Assembly: GCA_044221335.1 (NCBI GenBank)
Contig: JBGAPI010000008.1
Location: 1-64,000, forward strand
DNA from: JBGAPI01 sp044221335
GTDB lineage: Bacteria > Pseudomonadota > Gammaproteobacteria > Xanthomonadales > Ahniellaceae
Direction of reading: 5' to 3'
DNA: 64,000 nt
Shown: positions 1-7,784 of the stretch, in pieces
How positions within the stretch are numbered: position 1 is the stretch's first letter
How the letters are laid out: every line of letters starts with the position of its first letter
Made by a program: the position numbers and the translations under genes
Notes under the pieces: model-generated
What the model saw: the letters and a program-made list of their open reading frames with translations, nothing else
Database searches by the model: none
Told to the model about the DNA's origin: nothing

Positions 1-6
1 TTGCGT

Positions 7-91
<85 letters not shown>

Positions 92-268
92 AGGTGTCCC
101 GCCGGACCGGGGTCCGACGCGAGGGGCGGCACTGTAATCATCGGACCTGGGCTTGTCAATCCAGTCCGTCGCGAAATTTCGGAGGCGCCACGGCGGGGGC
201 CGGCCGGGAGAAAGGTGACGTCGCGTTCATGCCGTACACTCGCGCGTCGCTGAGCGCTGGAGTCGCGG

Positions 269-1411
269 GTGGATCGCTGGTCGAAGTGGGGACAGTTCGT
301 CGCGCAGTGCGTGGTGCTCGGCCTGGCCGCGGCCTTCGTGCTTTCCCGCCTGTTCCCGGAGCGCTTCGGCACGGTGCCGGTCGCGCCGCCGGTCCCGCCC
401 GCCCCGACGGCCGCGCCGGTCGATTCCTACGCGCCGCTGGTGCGCCAGGTGCTGCCGACGGTGGTCAACATCTACACCCGCCGGATCATCACCGAGCAGC
501 CGTTTCGGGTGATGTCCGATCCGATGCTGCAGCGCTATTCCGGGATCACGATGATGCCCGCGCAGCGTCGCCAGGAGGCGATCCTCGGTTCCGGCGTGAT
601 CGTCAGCTCGGACGGTTTCGTGCTCACCAACCACCACGTCATCGCCAACGCCGACGACATCCTGGTCGGCCTGTCCGACGGCCGCATCACCTCGGCGCGG
701 CTGGTCGGCTCCGACCCCGACACCGACATCGCGGTGCTGAAGATGGAGGCCAGCGGACTGCCGGCCGCGAAATTTCCGGCCAAGGGCGCGACGCCCGCGG
801 TCGGCGACGTGGTGCTGTCGATCGGCAATGCCTTCGGCCAGGGCCAGACGGTGACCCAGGGCATCGTCAGCGCGACCGCGCGCAACCAGTCGTCGCTGTC
901 GCGCTTCGAGGACTTCATCCAGACCGATGCCGCGATCAATCTCGGCAATTCCGGCGGTGCGCTGATCGACACCCACGGCGTGCTGGTCGGCATCAACACC
1001 GCGGTCACCGGCAAGGGATCCGGTACCGGCAGCGGCATCGGCTTCGCGATCCCGGCGACCACGGCGGCGCGGGTGCTGGCCGAGATCGTCGCTCACGGCC
1101 GGGTGATCCGCGGCTGGATCGGTGCGGAGTACGTGGACGCCCAGCCGGGTGCGCTGTCGCCGGGCCAGGTCGGCCCGCGCGGCGTGGAGATCCTGACGAT
1201 CGCGCCGGGCAGCCCGGCGGCGCTGGCGGGGCTGCAGCCGCGCGATGTCCTGCAGCGCTTCGCCGACGTCGACATCGTCGATGCCAGCGACCTGCGCAAC
1301 CGCGAGTCGGAGACCCGGCCCGGCACCGAGGTGAAGATCGAGGGGTTGCGGACCGGAATCCCGTTCAACGTGGTGTTGACGTTGATCGAACGGGGCACGG
1401 GCGGGGGCTAG
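269..1411 (+). CDS. DegS/AlgW-like trypsin-type serine endopeptidase with one PDZ domain
   Basis: Membrane-anchored periplasmic protease of the HtrA family; in relatives such as DegS and AlgW it cleaves an anti-sigma factor when outer-membrane proteins misfold. One hydrophobic segment at about residues 10-28 is followed by a proline-rich linker. The catalytic triad is visible as His123 in TNHHVI, Asp153 in DTDIAVL and Ser228 in GNSGG. A single PDZ domain fills about residues 275-375. The length of 380 residues and the single PDZ fit DegS/AlgW better than the two-PDZ DegP/DegQ. The start is GTG, chosen because GGAG lies seven bases upstream and the membrane segment follows at once. It converges on the transglycosylase gene across a strong hairpin. 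The actual substrate cannot be read from the sequence. Confidence 0.9.
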   Translation: MDRWSKWGQFVAQCVVLGLAAAFVLSRLFPERFGTVPVAPPVPPAPTAAPVDSYAPLVRQVLPTVVNIYTRRIITEQPFRVMSDPMLQRYSGITMMPAQRRQEAILGSGVIVSSDGFVLTNHHVIANADDILVGLSDGRITSARLVGSDPDTDIAVLKMEASGLPAAKFPAKGATPAVGDVVLSIGNAFGQGQTVTQGIVSATARNQSSLSRFEDFIQTDAAINLGNSGGALIDTHGVLVGINTAVTGKGSGTGSGIGFAIPATTAARVLAEIVAHGRVIRGWIGAEYVDAQPGALSPGQVGPRGVEILTIAPGSPAALAGLQPRDVLQRFADVDIVDASDLRNRESETRPGTEVKIEGLRTGIPFNVVLTLIERGTGGG

Positions 1412-1417
1412 ATCGCC

Positions 1418-1480
1418 TGTGGGAGGGGCGCAAGCCCCGACGATTCTGCGAAAAGAATCGGGGCTTGCGCCCCTCCCACA
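1418..1480. terminator. Long near-perfect hairpin between convergent genes (REP-like, probable bidirectional terminator)
   Basis: Arms beginning TGTGGGAGGGGCGCAAGCCC and ending with the complementary sequence enclose a short AT-richer tip; the arms match except for three extra bases on the left. It starts seven bases after the protease stop and ends twelve bases before the convergent transglycosylase stop, which suits a terminator for both. The GTGGGAGSGGC...GCCSCGA pattern recurs at other gene ends in the window. Confidence 0.7.
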
Positions 1481-1491
1481 ACCGAGGCGCG

Positions 1492-2328
1492 TCAGGACCC
1501 GCGCTTGTACCGGGTCGTGAGCACGCCCACCCGATCCACGTAGACCCTTGTCTCGTCATACGGCGGCACGCCGTTGTACTTCTTCACCGCCCCCTCGCCG
1601 GCGTTGTAGGCCGCCGCGGTGAGGCGTTCGTCGCCGTTGTAGAGCTTCATCAGGTAGGCGAGGTGCTGCACGCCGGCGCGGATGTTCTCCGGCGCGCTGT
1701 AGGCGTTGCGGACGCCGTACTGGCCGGCCGTCTCCGGCATCAGCTGCATCAGTCCCATCGCGCCCTTCTGCGATTCGGCATCGGGATTGAAGGCGGACTC
1801 GGCGTGGATCACCGCGCGGACGAAGCTTGGGTCCACGCCGAACTGCTTGGCGTTGCGCTCGATCTCGTCGGCAAAGGCGGTGAGGTTGAGGCGGGTCTCG
1901 CCCCAGTTGACCTTGGAGTGCGGGTCGCAGGCCGGGCAGTACAGCGAGAGCACCGTGTAGGTCTGCGAACTGCGCGGACGCTGGTCGGTGTAGTGCAGGA
2001 TGCCCTTGGCGTCGCGGTACTTGAAGATCGCGATCTGGCGGGTCCCCCCGCGACCGGACGGCGCGGCCCCTGCGGCGGCGGGGCTGGCTCCGGCGGCGGG
2101 GCCGCCCGGCGTATTGCTGGGCTCGGTGTTGACGGCGCTGCGCTCCGTGACGCCACCGGGCCCGCTCAGCTGCTCGTCATTCTTGACATTGGTGTAGTGG
2201 ACGACGCCGTTGCTGTCGGTCCACTTGTAGATGCCGTTGCTGCCGGCCTGGGCCGTCGTCGCTGCGCCGAAGGCGAGGGCGACGAGGGTGGCCGCGGCAG
2301 CTCCACGGGGAAATTCTGGCGAAATCAT
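1492..2328 (-). CDS. Periplasmic lytic transglycosylase with DUF4124 segments and SLT domain
   Basis: Predicted to cleave peptidoglycan between N-acetylmuramic acid and N-acetylglucosamine. A signal peptide occupies about residues 1-28 (cleavage near AQA). DUF4124-type motifs follow, seen as GIYKWTDSNGVVHYTN and again as IFKYRDAKGILHYTDQ. The C-terminal half is a Slt-type domain with the HAESAFNPDAESQKGAMGLM motif, in which the first Glu is the expected catalytic acid, then QLMPETA and AAYNAGEGAV. The start is the ATG directly before the signal peptide. An ATG five bases upstream is in a different frame. The family is clear, but the specific physiological role is unknown. Confidence 0.9.
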   Translation of the reverse strand: MISPEFPRGAAAATLVALAFGAATTAQAGSNGIYKWTDSNGVVHYTNVKNDEQLSGPGGVTERSAVNTEPSNTPGGPAAGASPAAAGAAPSGRGGTRQIAIFKYRDAKGILHYTDQRPRSSQTYTVLSLYCPACDPHSKVNWGETRLNLTAFADEIERNAKQFGVDPSFVRAVIHAESAFNPDAESQKGAMGLMQLMPETAGQYGVRNAYSAPENIRAGVQHLAYLMKLYNGDERLTAAAYNAGEGAVKKYNGVPPYDETRVYVDRVGVLTTRYKRGS

Positions 2329-2421
2329 GGCATGAACTTAGCGAAAGCACGGGAACTGTGCCAGTCCCGCGTGGATTGACGGCGGAGTCGGGGTTATGCT
2401 TGCCGACCCCCGAGCATCCGG

Positions 2422-3756
2422 ATGGTTCCCGTGAGCGGCAAGCTTTTCATCAAGACCCATGGTTGCCAGATGAACGAGTACGACTCGACCAAGATGGTCG
2501 ATGTGCTCGCCGCGGCCCAGGGCCTGACGTTGACCGAGAACGAGGCGGAGGCCGACGTCATCCTGCTCAACACCTGCTCGATCCGCGAGAAGGCGCAGGA
2601 GAAGGTGTTCTCCCAGCTCGGGCTGTGGCGCAAGCTCAAGGCCGAGCGGCCGAACCTGGTGATCGGCGTCGGCGGCTGCGTGGCGAGCCAGGAGGGCGAC
2701 GCGCTGGTCGCACGGGCCCCGTTCGTCGACGTGGTGTTCGGTCCGCAGACGCTGCACCGGCTGCCGCAGCTGATCGACAGCGCGCGCGCCGAGCGCCGCG
2801 CCCAGGTCGACATCTCCTTCCCGGAGGTCGAGAAGTTCGACCACCTGCCGGAGCCTTCGGTCGACGGTCCGACCGCCTTCGTGTCGATCATGGAAGGCTG
2901 CAGCAAGTACTGCACCTACTGCGTCGTGCCCTACACGCGCGGCGAGGAGATCAGCCGGCGCTTCGACGACGTGCTGGCGGAGGTCGCCGTGCTCGCCGAC
3001 AAGGGCGTGCGCGAGATCACCCTGCTCGGGCAGAACGTCAACGCCTATCGCGGACCGATGGCCGACGGCGAGTTCGCCGACCTGGCCCTCCTGATCGAAT
3101 ACATCGCCGAGCTTCCGGGCATCGAGCGGATCCGCTACACGACCTCGCACCCGGTCGAGTTCACCGATCGCCTGATCGAGGCCTACGCGCGGGTTCCGAA
3201 GCTCGCCGACCACCTCCACCTGCCGGTGCAGTCGGGTTCCGACCGCATCCTGGCGGCGATGAAGCGCGGCCACACGGCGCTCGAATTCAAGTCGAAGATG
3301 CGCCGCCTGCGCGCGATCCGGCCCGGCATCGCGATCTCGTCGGACTTCATCGTCGGCTTCCCGGGCGAGACCGAGCGTGACTTCGAGCAGACCATGAAGC
3401 TGATCGAGGACGTCGGCTTCGACCAGTCGTTCTCGTTCATCTACTCGCGCCGCCCCGGCACCCCGGCGGCGAGTCTCGTCGACGACACTCCGGCGGCCGA
3501 GAAGACCCGCCGCCTGCTTCACCTGCAGTCGGTGCTCAACGCCAACGCGGCGCGGATCAGCGCGGCGATGGTCGGCACCACCCAGCGCGTCGTCGTCTCC
3601 GGCCGCAGCCGCAAGTACGGACAGCTGGCCGGCAAGACCGAGAACAACCGCACGATCAACTTCGACGGCCCGGAACGCCTGATCGGTCAGCTGGCCGACG
3701 TGGTGGTGACCGAGGCGATGAGCAATTCGCTGCGGGGCAGGGTGGCGGTGGCGTAG
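2422..3756 (+). CDS. miaB: tRNA-2-methylthio-N6-dimethylallyladenosine synthase MiaB
   Basis: Radical-SAM methylthiotransferase that adds the 2-methylthio group to i6A37 of tRNAs reading UNN codons. The N-terminal UPF0004 domain carries three iron-sulfur cysteines in KTHGCQMN, NTCSIREKA and GVGGCVA. The radical-SAM cluster motif is CSKYCTYC near residue 160. A TRAM domain closes the protein. The length of 444 residues is normal. A GTG three codons downstream is an alternative start. A short palindrome lies directly after the stop codon. Confidence 0.97.
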   Translation: MVPVSGKLFIKTHGCQMNEYDSTKMVDVLAAAQGLTLTENEAEADVILLNTCSIREKAQEKVFSQLGLWRKLKAERPNLVIGVGGCVASQEGDALVARAPFVDVVFGPQTLHRLPQLIDSARAERRAQVDISFPEVEKFDHLPEPSVDGPTAFVSIMEGCSKYCTYCVVPYTRGEEISRRFDDVLAEVAVLADKGVREITLLGQNVNAYRGPMADGEFADLALLIEYIAELPGIERIRYTTSHPVEFTDRLIEAYARVPKLADHLHLPVQSGSDRILAAMKRGHTALEFKSKMRRLRAIRPGIAISSDFIVGFPGETERDFEQTMKLIEDVGFDQSFSFIYSRRPGTPAASLVDDTPAAEKTRRLLHLQSVLNANAARISAAMVGTTQRVVVSGRSRKYGQLAGKTENNRTINFDGPERLIGQLADVVVTEAMSNSLRGRVAVA

Positions 3757-3773
3757 GGCGGGCACTGCCCGCC
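3756..3773. repeat. REP-like hairpin after miaB
   Basis: The palindrome GGCGGGCACTGCCCGCC overlaps the last base of the miaB stop codon. It belongs to a set of GGCGGSCA-N-TGSCCGCC palindromes that directly follow stop codons elsewhere in the window (near 39911, 39970, 36818 and 57703). It may serve as a transcript end. Confidence 0.6.
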
Positions 3774-3820
3774 GTCACTCGAACGCTTCGCTGTCGCTTG
3801 CGACTAGCGGTCGAACTGCC

Positions 3821-3986
3821 GAACGAGGGCACAGGGCCCAGGGCCCAGTTCGACCGAGGCGATCGGCGACTCGGGGCTTCGTATCGAATTGTGCTCCGAC
3901 GAAGCGGCGCGGGGCACCCAGCGCGAAATCAAGAGACTGGCCGCAGTCCTGCTGGGCCTTGGGCCCCGTGCCCTGGGCCCTATTCG
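3821..3986. repeat. Dispersed element with GGGCCCAGG-rich inverted arms; fills the miaB-fkpA gap
   Basis: The 357-base gap before the prolyl isomerase holds no credible gene. Its left part reads AGGGCACAGGGCCCAGGGCC and then CAGTTCGACCGAGG; its right part is an inverted GC-rich arm, TGGGCCTTGGGCCCCGTGCC. The left arm recurs near 5861, and inverted near 6598 and 49110, with the same CGACCGAGG tail, so this is a repeat family and not chance GC-richness. I do not recognise the family. Confidence 0.6.
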
Positions 3987-4113
3987 CAACGTGACCTGAC
4001 CGTCACCGAACTCTCCGGTACCCGACCACGTCAAACCCGGGTACCATGCGCGTTCTTTTGGCCGCGCATCGCGGTCGCGCAACACAATCCTAACGAAAAC
4101 TTGGAGTAGCTCG

Positions 4114-4863
4114 ATGAGTCTTCGCGTCATCACTGCGACTGTGTCGGCCGCCGTCCTGGCGACCCTCGGTGCCAGCGCTGTCTTCGCCCAGGCCGCCCCG
4201 CAGGGTTCCGCCGCGGCTCCGGCCGGCGGCCAGGCGGCTCCGGCGGCGACGGTCGCCATCGACAAGAACAAGCTGTCCTACGCGATCGGCTACGAGATCG
4301 GACGCGACTTCGTCGACAAGCAGATGAACGTCGACGTCAACACCGTCCTGCGCGCGATCCAGGACGGCTTCGCGAAGAAGCCGCCGACGGTGTCGGAAGA
4401 CGACATGAAGGACCAGCTCGGCGCGATGCGCGAGAAGATGGTCAGCGAGGCCAAGACGAAGTACGAAGGCCTGGCCCGCGACAACAAGGCCAAGAGCGAC
4501 AAGTTCCTGGCCGAGAACAAGACCAAGAAGGGCATCACCGTGCTGCCGTCCGGCATCCAGTACCGGGTGATCGAGGACGGCAACGGCAAGAAGGCCACCG
4601 CCACCAGCGAAGTGACCGTGCACTACCGCGGCTCGCTTTCCTCGGGACTCGAGTTCGACAGCTCGTTCGCGCGCGGCGTGCCGGCGGTGTTCAAGGTGGC
4701 CGACGTGCTCGACGGCTGGCGCGAAGTGCTGCCGCTGATGAAGGTCGGCGACCACTGGCAGATCTTCCTGCCGCCGGAGAAGGCCTACGGCATGCGCGGC
4801 CAGGGCCCGATCGGCCCGAACGAGGCGCTGGTGTTCGACATCAAGCTGGTCGACGTCAAGTAA
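4114..4863 (+). CDS. FKBP-type peptidyl-prolyl cis-trans isomerase, FkpA/Mip-like, exported
   Basis: Folding catalyst acting on prolyl bonds of envelope proteins in the periplasm. A signal peptide ends near residue 26 (VFAQA), then an Ala/Gly/Pro-rich linker precedes the alpha-helical dimerisation domain with the YAIGYEIGRDF signature typical of Mip and FkpA. The C-terminal FKBP domain is shown by VTVHYRGSLSSGLEFDSS, VLDGWREVLPLMKVGDHWQI and LPPEKAYG. The start has TTGGAG eight bases upstream. At 249 residues the length is typical. A compact hairpin follows the stop. Confidence 0.93.
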   Translation: MSLRVITATVSAAVLATLGASAVFAQAAPQGSAAAPAGGQAAPAATVAIDKNKLSYAIGYEIGRDFVDKQMNVDVNTVLRAIQDGFAKKPPTVSEDDMKDQLGAMREKMVSEAKTKYEGLARDNKAKSDKFLAENKTKKGITVLPSGIQYRVIEDGNGKKATATSEVTVHYRGSLSSGLEFDSSFARGVPAVFKVADVLDGWREVLPLMKVGDHWQIFLPPEKAYGMRGQGPIGPNEALVFDIKLVDVK

Positions 4864-4865
4864 CG

Positions 4866-4888
4866 GGATCGGGGCTTGGCCCCGATCC
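4866..4888. terminator. Hairpin after the FKBP gene
   Basis: Perfect 10-bp arms GGATCGGGGC and GCCCCGATCC enclose a three-base loop, two bases after the stop codon. There is no T-run, so intrinsic termination is possible but not certain. Confidence 0.55.
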
Positions 4889-5003
4889 ACGGTTCACGTG
4901 AGGCACGTAGCCGAAGCCTCGGAACTCCCGAGCTTCGGTCGCGGTTGAAGGCGAATGCACCGGCCGGGAAATTTCCCGGCACTCTTTCTCAGCGGTTGCG
5001 ACC

Positions 5004-5222
5004 ATGCTCTGGGACTTCAAGATCCACCGTCCACAGCCCGCGCCGATCCTGTCGCCCTGCGTGGGCATCTGCGAACTGGGTGCCGACGACCTGTGCGTCG
5101 GCTGCCTGCGCAGCGGTCTCGAGATCTCGCGCTGGCGGGACATGGGCGACGCCGAGCGTCGCCACGTGATGGACGTGGTGCTGCCCGAGCGCGAACGCGC
5201 GCGCGAGGCGACCGCCGGATGA
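5004..5222 (+). CDS. DUF1289 family small cysteine-rich protein
   Basis: A 72-residue protein with the DUF1289 pattern SPCVGICELGADDLCVGCLR, in which four cysteines could bind a metal, followed by the usual W-R-D-M tail. The function of the family is unknown. Its stop overlaps the next start by four bases (ATGA), so it is translationally coupled to the Nudix hydrolase. The pairing with a CoA pyrophosphatase-like gene may matter but says nothing definite about its role. Confidence 0.9.
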   Translation: MLWDFKIHRPQPAPILSPCVGICELGADDLCVGCLRSGLEISRWRDMGDAERRHVMDVVLPERERAREATAG

Positions 5223-5827
5223 TCCACGCCGAGCTGCGCGCTCGCCTGTCCCGCGCGTTCCGCCCGCTCGACCGGCTGCCCGACGAGGAGCCGCCGAACT
5301 ACGCCGAACTCGCCGACATGCTGCCGCCCGTGCTGCGGCCGGCCGCCGTGCTGGTGCCGCTGCGGCTGTATGCCGATCGGGCCAGCATGGTCCTGACGCG
5401 CCGCACCGACGACCTGCCGACCCACCCCGGCCAGATCAGCTTCCCGGGCGGCCGGATCGAGGAGAGCGACCGCGACCCGGTCGCCGCCGCGCTGCGCGAG
5501 ACCCACGAGGAGATCGGCATCCTTCCGTCGGCGGTGACCGCGATCGGATATCTCGATCCCTACGCCACCATCACCGGCTACCGCGTGACCCCGGTGGTCG
5601 CGCTCATCGATCCCGATGCGGACGTGCGGCACGACCCGCGCGAAGTGGCCGAGGTGTTCGAAGTGCCGCTCGATTTCCTCCTCGACCCCGCCAGCTGCGA
5701 ACGCCGCGAGGGCGAGTTCCGCGGGCGCACGCGCCACTACTTCGTCTATCCGTGGAAGCACTACCAGATCTGGGGGGCGACGGCGGCGATGCTTCGGGAC
5801 TTTGCTTCGAAGTTGAATGCCGTTTGA
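5219..5827 (+). CDS. Nudix hydrolase, probable CoA pyrophosphatase (NudL-type)
   Basis: Predicted cytosolic hydrolase cleaving CoA or acyl-CoA to phosphopantetheine and 3',5'-ADP. The Nudix box GX5EX7REUXEEXGU is intact (GGRIEESDRD, then RETHEEIG) at about residues 78-100. It is preceded by TRRTDDLPTHPGQISFPGG, which matches the NudL-type UPF0035 signature LLT.R...L..H.GQ..FPGG. The length is 202 residues. The start codon overlaps the DUF1289 stop. Other nucleotide substrates cannot be excluded. Confidence 0.9.
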   Translation: MIHAELRARLSRAFRPLDRLPDEEPPNYAELADMLPPVLRPAAVLVPLRLYADRASMVLTRRTDDLPTHPGQISFPGGRIEESDRDPVAAALRETHEEIGILPSAVTAIGYLDPYATITGYRVTPVVALIDPDADVRHDPREVAEVFEVPLDFLLDPASCERREGEFRGRTRHYFVYPWKHYQIWGATAAMLRDFASKLNAV

Positions 5828-5860
5828 GCGAGGGCCGCGCGATCGATGACGCTGCGGACT

Positions 5861-5890
5861 AGGGCACAGGGCCCAGTCGGACCGAGGCGG
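5861..5890 (+). repeat. Copy of the GGGCCCAG dispersed element (left of macro-domain gene)
   Basis: AGGGCACAGGGCCCAGT followed by CGGACCGAGGC matches the left arm of the element near 3821. An inverted partner lies on the far side of the macro-domain gene. Confidence 0.6.
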
Positions 5891-5936
5891 CAATGTGTCG
5901 TGCGCATCAAGCCTGCCCTTGCAGGGCACGGCAGGG

Positions 5937-6557
5937 TCATTCGCGCAGCAGCCGCTCCTGCCGCTCCTGCGCCTGTATCCACGAGCTCGGAAACGATTCC
6001 GCGCCGATCCATGTCGACTCGATGGCTGCTCGTACCTGGCGAGCACAGTCGGCGGGCGACATCTCCCCGACACCCGTCCCGAGTCCAGGAACGGCCACGC
6101 GGCGGACGACATCGACGAGTGGCCGACCGGCCCCGGGACCGTCACGGACTTCGCCCTGTCGGAGCAGGAGCAGGATGGCGCGCATCGCCAGGTAGGCGTT
6201 GACCGAATTGCGCAGCACCTGCGGCGTGCGCATGGTCGGCGCGACGATCAGGTAGGGCTGACGCGAATCGCCGGTCGCGACGATGTCGGCGGTGCCGACC
6301 AGCATTTCCCCGTGGTGCCGCTCGCGAATCATTCGCTGGACCCGGGCCTGCAGTCCCCAGCCGAAATGGTCGAGGTAGTGCCGATCGATACCGCCGTCCA
6401 TGAAGCCGAAGCTGTTGGCCGGGCTCACCAGTGCGTCGACGTCGACCTCGAGGATCGAGCCGTCGTAGACATCGACGAAGCCATAGTCGCCGCAGTGCCG
6501 GCGCCATGCCGCCGACAGATCCTTCGTGAGGGCAGCGAATACGAACCGCATCGTCAC
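5937..6557 (-). CDS. Macro-domain protein (putative ADP-ribose-binding or ADP-ribosyl hydrolase)
   Basis: A 206-residue protein whose core is a macro domain, the fold that binds ADP-ribose and often removes it from proteins, nucleic acids or O-acetyl esters. The signature VDALVSPANSFGFMDGGID (residues about 40-58) supplies the usual Asn and Gly-rich loop, and VAVPGLGTGVGEM near residue 160 supplies the second phosphate-binding loop. Inverted copies of a dispersed repeat bracket the gene, which may point to past movement. A separate ADP-ribosylglycohydrolase is encoded 54 kb away in this window. The substrate is unknown. Confidence 0.85.
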   Translation of the reverse strand: MTMRFVFAALTKDLSAAWRRHCGDYGFVDVYDGSILEVDVDALVSPANSFGFMDGGIDRHYLDHFGWGLQARVQRMIRERHHGEMLVGTADIVATGDSRQPYLIVAPTMRTPQVLRNSVNAYLAMRAILLLLRQGEVRDGPGAGRPLVDVVRRVAVPGLGTGVGEMSPADCARQVRAAIESTWIGAESFPSSWIQAQERQERLLRE

Positions 6558-6597
6558 CGCATCGAATTCACGGCAGTGCGAGGCGTCGATCGACTGG

Positions 6598-6619
6598 CCT
6601 CGGTCTCACTGGGCCCTTT
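6598..6619 (-). repeat. Inverted copy of the GGGCCCAG dispersed element (right of macro-domain gene)
   Basis: On the reverse strand it reads AAAGGGCCCAGTGAGACCGAGG, matching the copy at 5861 in opposite orientation. The two copies flank only the macro-domain gene. Confidence 0.5.
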
Positions 6620-6648
6620 GGCGGTGAACGAAGCGACGGTCTGCAGGG

Positions 6649-7665
6649 TCACGGGAAGTCCGCATCGAGAACGATCCGATACCGCGCCTTCCCGGCCTTC
6701 AGGTGCTCGAAGGCATCGTTGATCCGCGACATCGGGAAGCGCTCGATCTGCGGCGCGATGCCGTGGCGGACGCAGAACTCGAGCATCTGCCGGGTCACGT
6801 CGGGATTGCCGAGCGGCGAGCCCGAGATCGATTTCTGGCCGCCGATCAGGGAGAACGCGGAGAGTGGAATCGGCTCCAGCACCGCGCCGACCAGGTGCAG
6901 TCGACCCTTCGGCGCCAGCGCCGCGATGTAGGCATTCCAGTCGAGCTTGACGTTGGCGGTGACCAGGATGAAATCGAAACAGCCTCGGACTTTCCCGAGC
7001 GCCTTGCTGTCGTGGGTCGCGATCACCTCGTGCGCGCCCAGGGCCATCGCCTCGGCGCGCTTGGACTCGCTGGAGGTGAATGCGGTGACCTCGCAACCCC
7101 AGGCCTTGAGGAAGCGCACGGCCATGTGGCCGAGGCCGCCGATGCCGACGACGCCCACCCGCATCGTCGGGCGCACGCCGAACTCGACGATCGGGCTGAA
7201 TACCGTGATGCCGCCGCAGAACAGCGGACCGGCGGATTCCAGCGCCATGCCGGCCGGCAGCGGGGTCGCCCAGGCCCAGTGCAGGCGTACCCGGTCGGCA
7301 AAGCCGCCGTGGCGGCCGCTGATCGTACCGACCGCGTTGCGACACAGGTTGTGGTAGCCGGAGAGGCACGCGGAACACTGCATGCAGCTCTGCGCGTACC
7401 AGCCGACGCCGACCCGGTCGCCGACCTTGGTGCGCTTCACCTGGTCGCCGATGGCGACCACGGTGCCCACGGCTTCATGGCCTCCGACGAAGGGATAGCG
7501 GGTCTGGCTCCATTCGTTGTCGAGCATCGACAGGTCGGAGTGGCAGACCCCGCAGTGGGCGACCTTGACCTCGACTTCCTCGGGGCCGAGTGCGCCCGGG
7601 TCGTAGGCGAAGCTGTTCCAGGATCCCTTGGCGTCGGCGGCGGCAAATGCTCGGATGTCGGTCAT
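6649..7665 (-). CDS. Zinc-dependent NAD(P)H alcohol dehydrogenase (YahK/cinnamyl-alcohol type)
   Basis: Medium-chain alcohol/aldehyde dehydrogenase of the cytosol. The catalytic zinc region GVCHSDLS and GGHEAVG is present, as is the structural zinc lobe with four cysteines (CMQCSACLSGYHNLC). The Rossmann motif VGVVGIGGLGHMAV lies near residue 180. The C-terminal layout matches the YahK/AdhA/CAD group, which reduces a wide range of aldehydes with NADPH. The start was set at the ATG with GGAG nine bases upstream; a start 18 codons earlier is open but adds an unlikely leader. No neighbour hints at a pathway. Confidence 0.9.
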   Translation of the reverse strand: MTDIRAFAAADAKGSWNSFAYDPGALGPEEVEVKVAHCGVCHSDLSMLDNEWSQTRYPFVGGHEAVGTVVAIGDQVKRTKVGDRVGVGWYAQSCMQCSACLSGYHNLCRNAVGTISGRHGGFADRVRLHWAWATPLPAGMALESAGPLFCGGITVFSPIVEFGVRPTMRVGVVGIGGLGHMAVRFLKAWGCEVTAFTSSESKRAEAMALGAHEVIATHDSKALGKVRGCFDFILVTANVKLDWNAYIAALAPKGRLHLVGAVLEPIPLSAFSLIGGQKSISGSPLGNPDVTRQMLEFCVRHGIAPQIERFPMSRINDAFEHLKAGKARYRIVLDADFP

Positions 7666-7784
7666 CGCGAATCTCCGGTCGGAAGCGTCGATGATGCGCG
7701 CGACGCTTCCGGCTGTCATCCCGCCGTTCCGGGACTTGGATCACGACAGGCGAACGGCTAAGGTGCGCGCCGCATGACAGGGCG

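Noticed and set aside
2376..2400. TTGACG and TATGCT before miaB as a promoter
   Set aside because: The spacing is only 13 bases, too short for a normal sigma-70 promoter.
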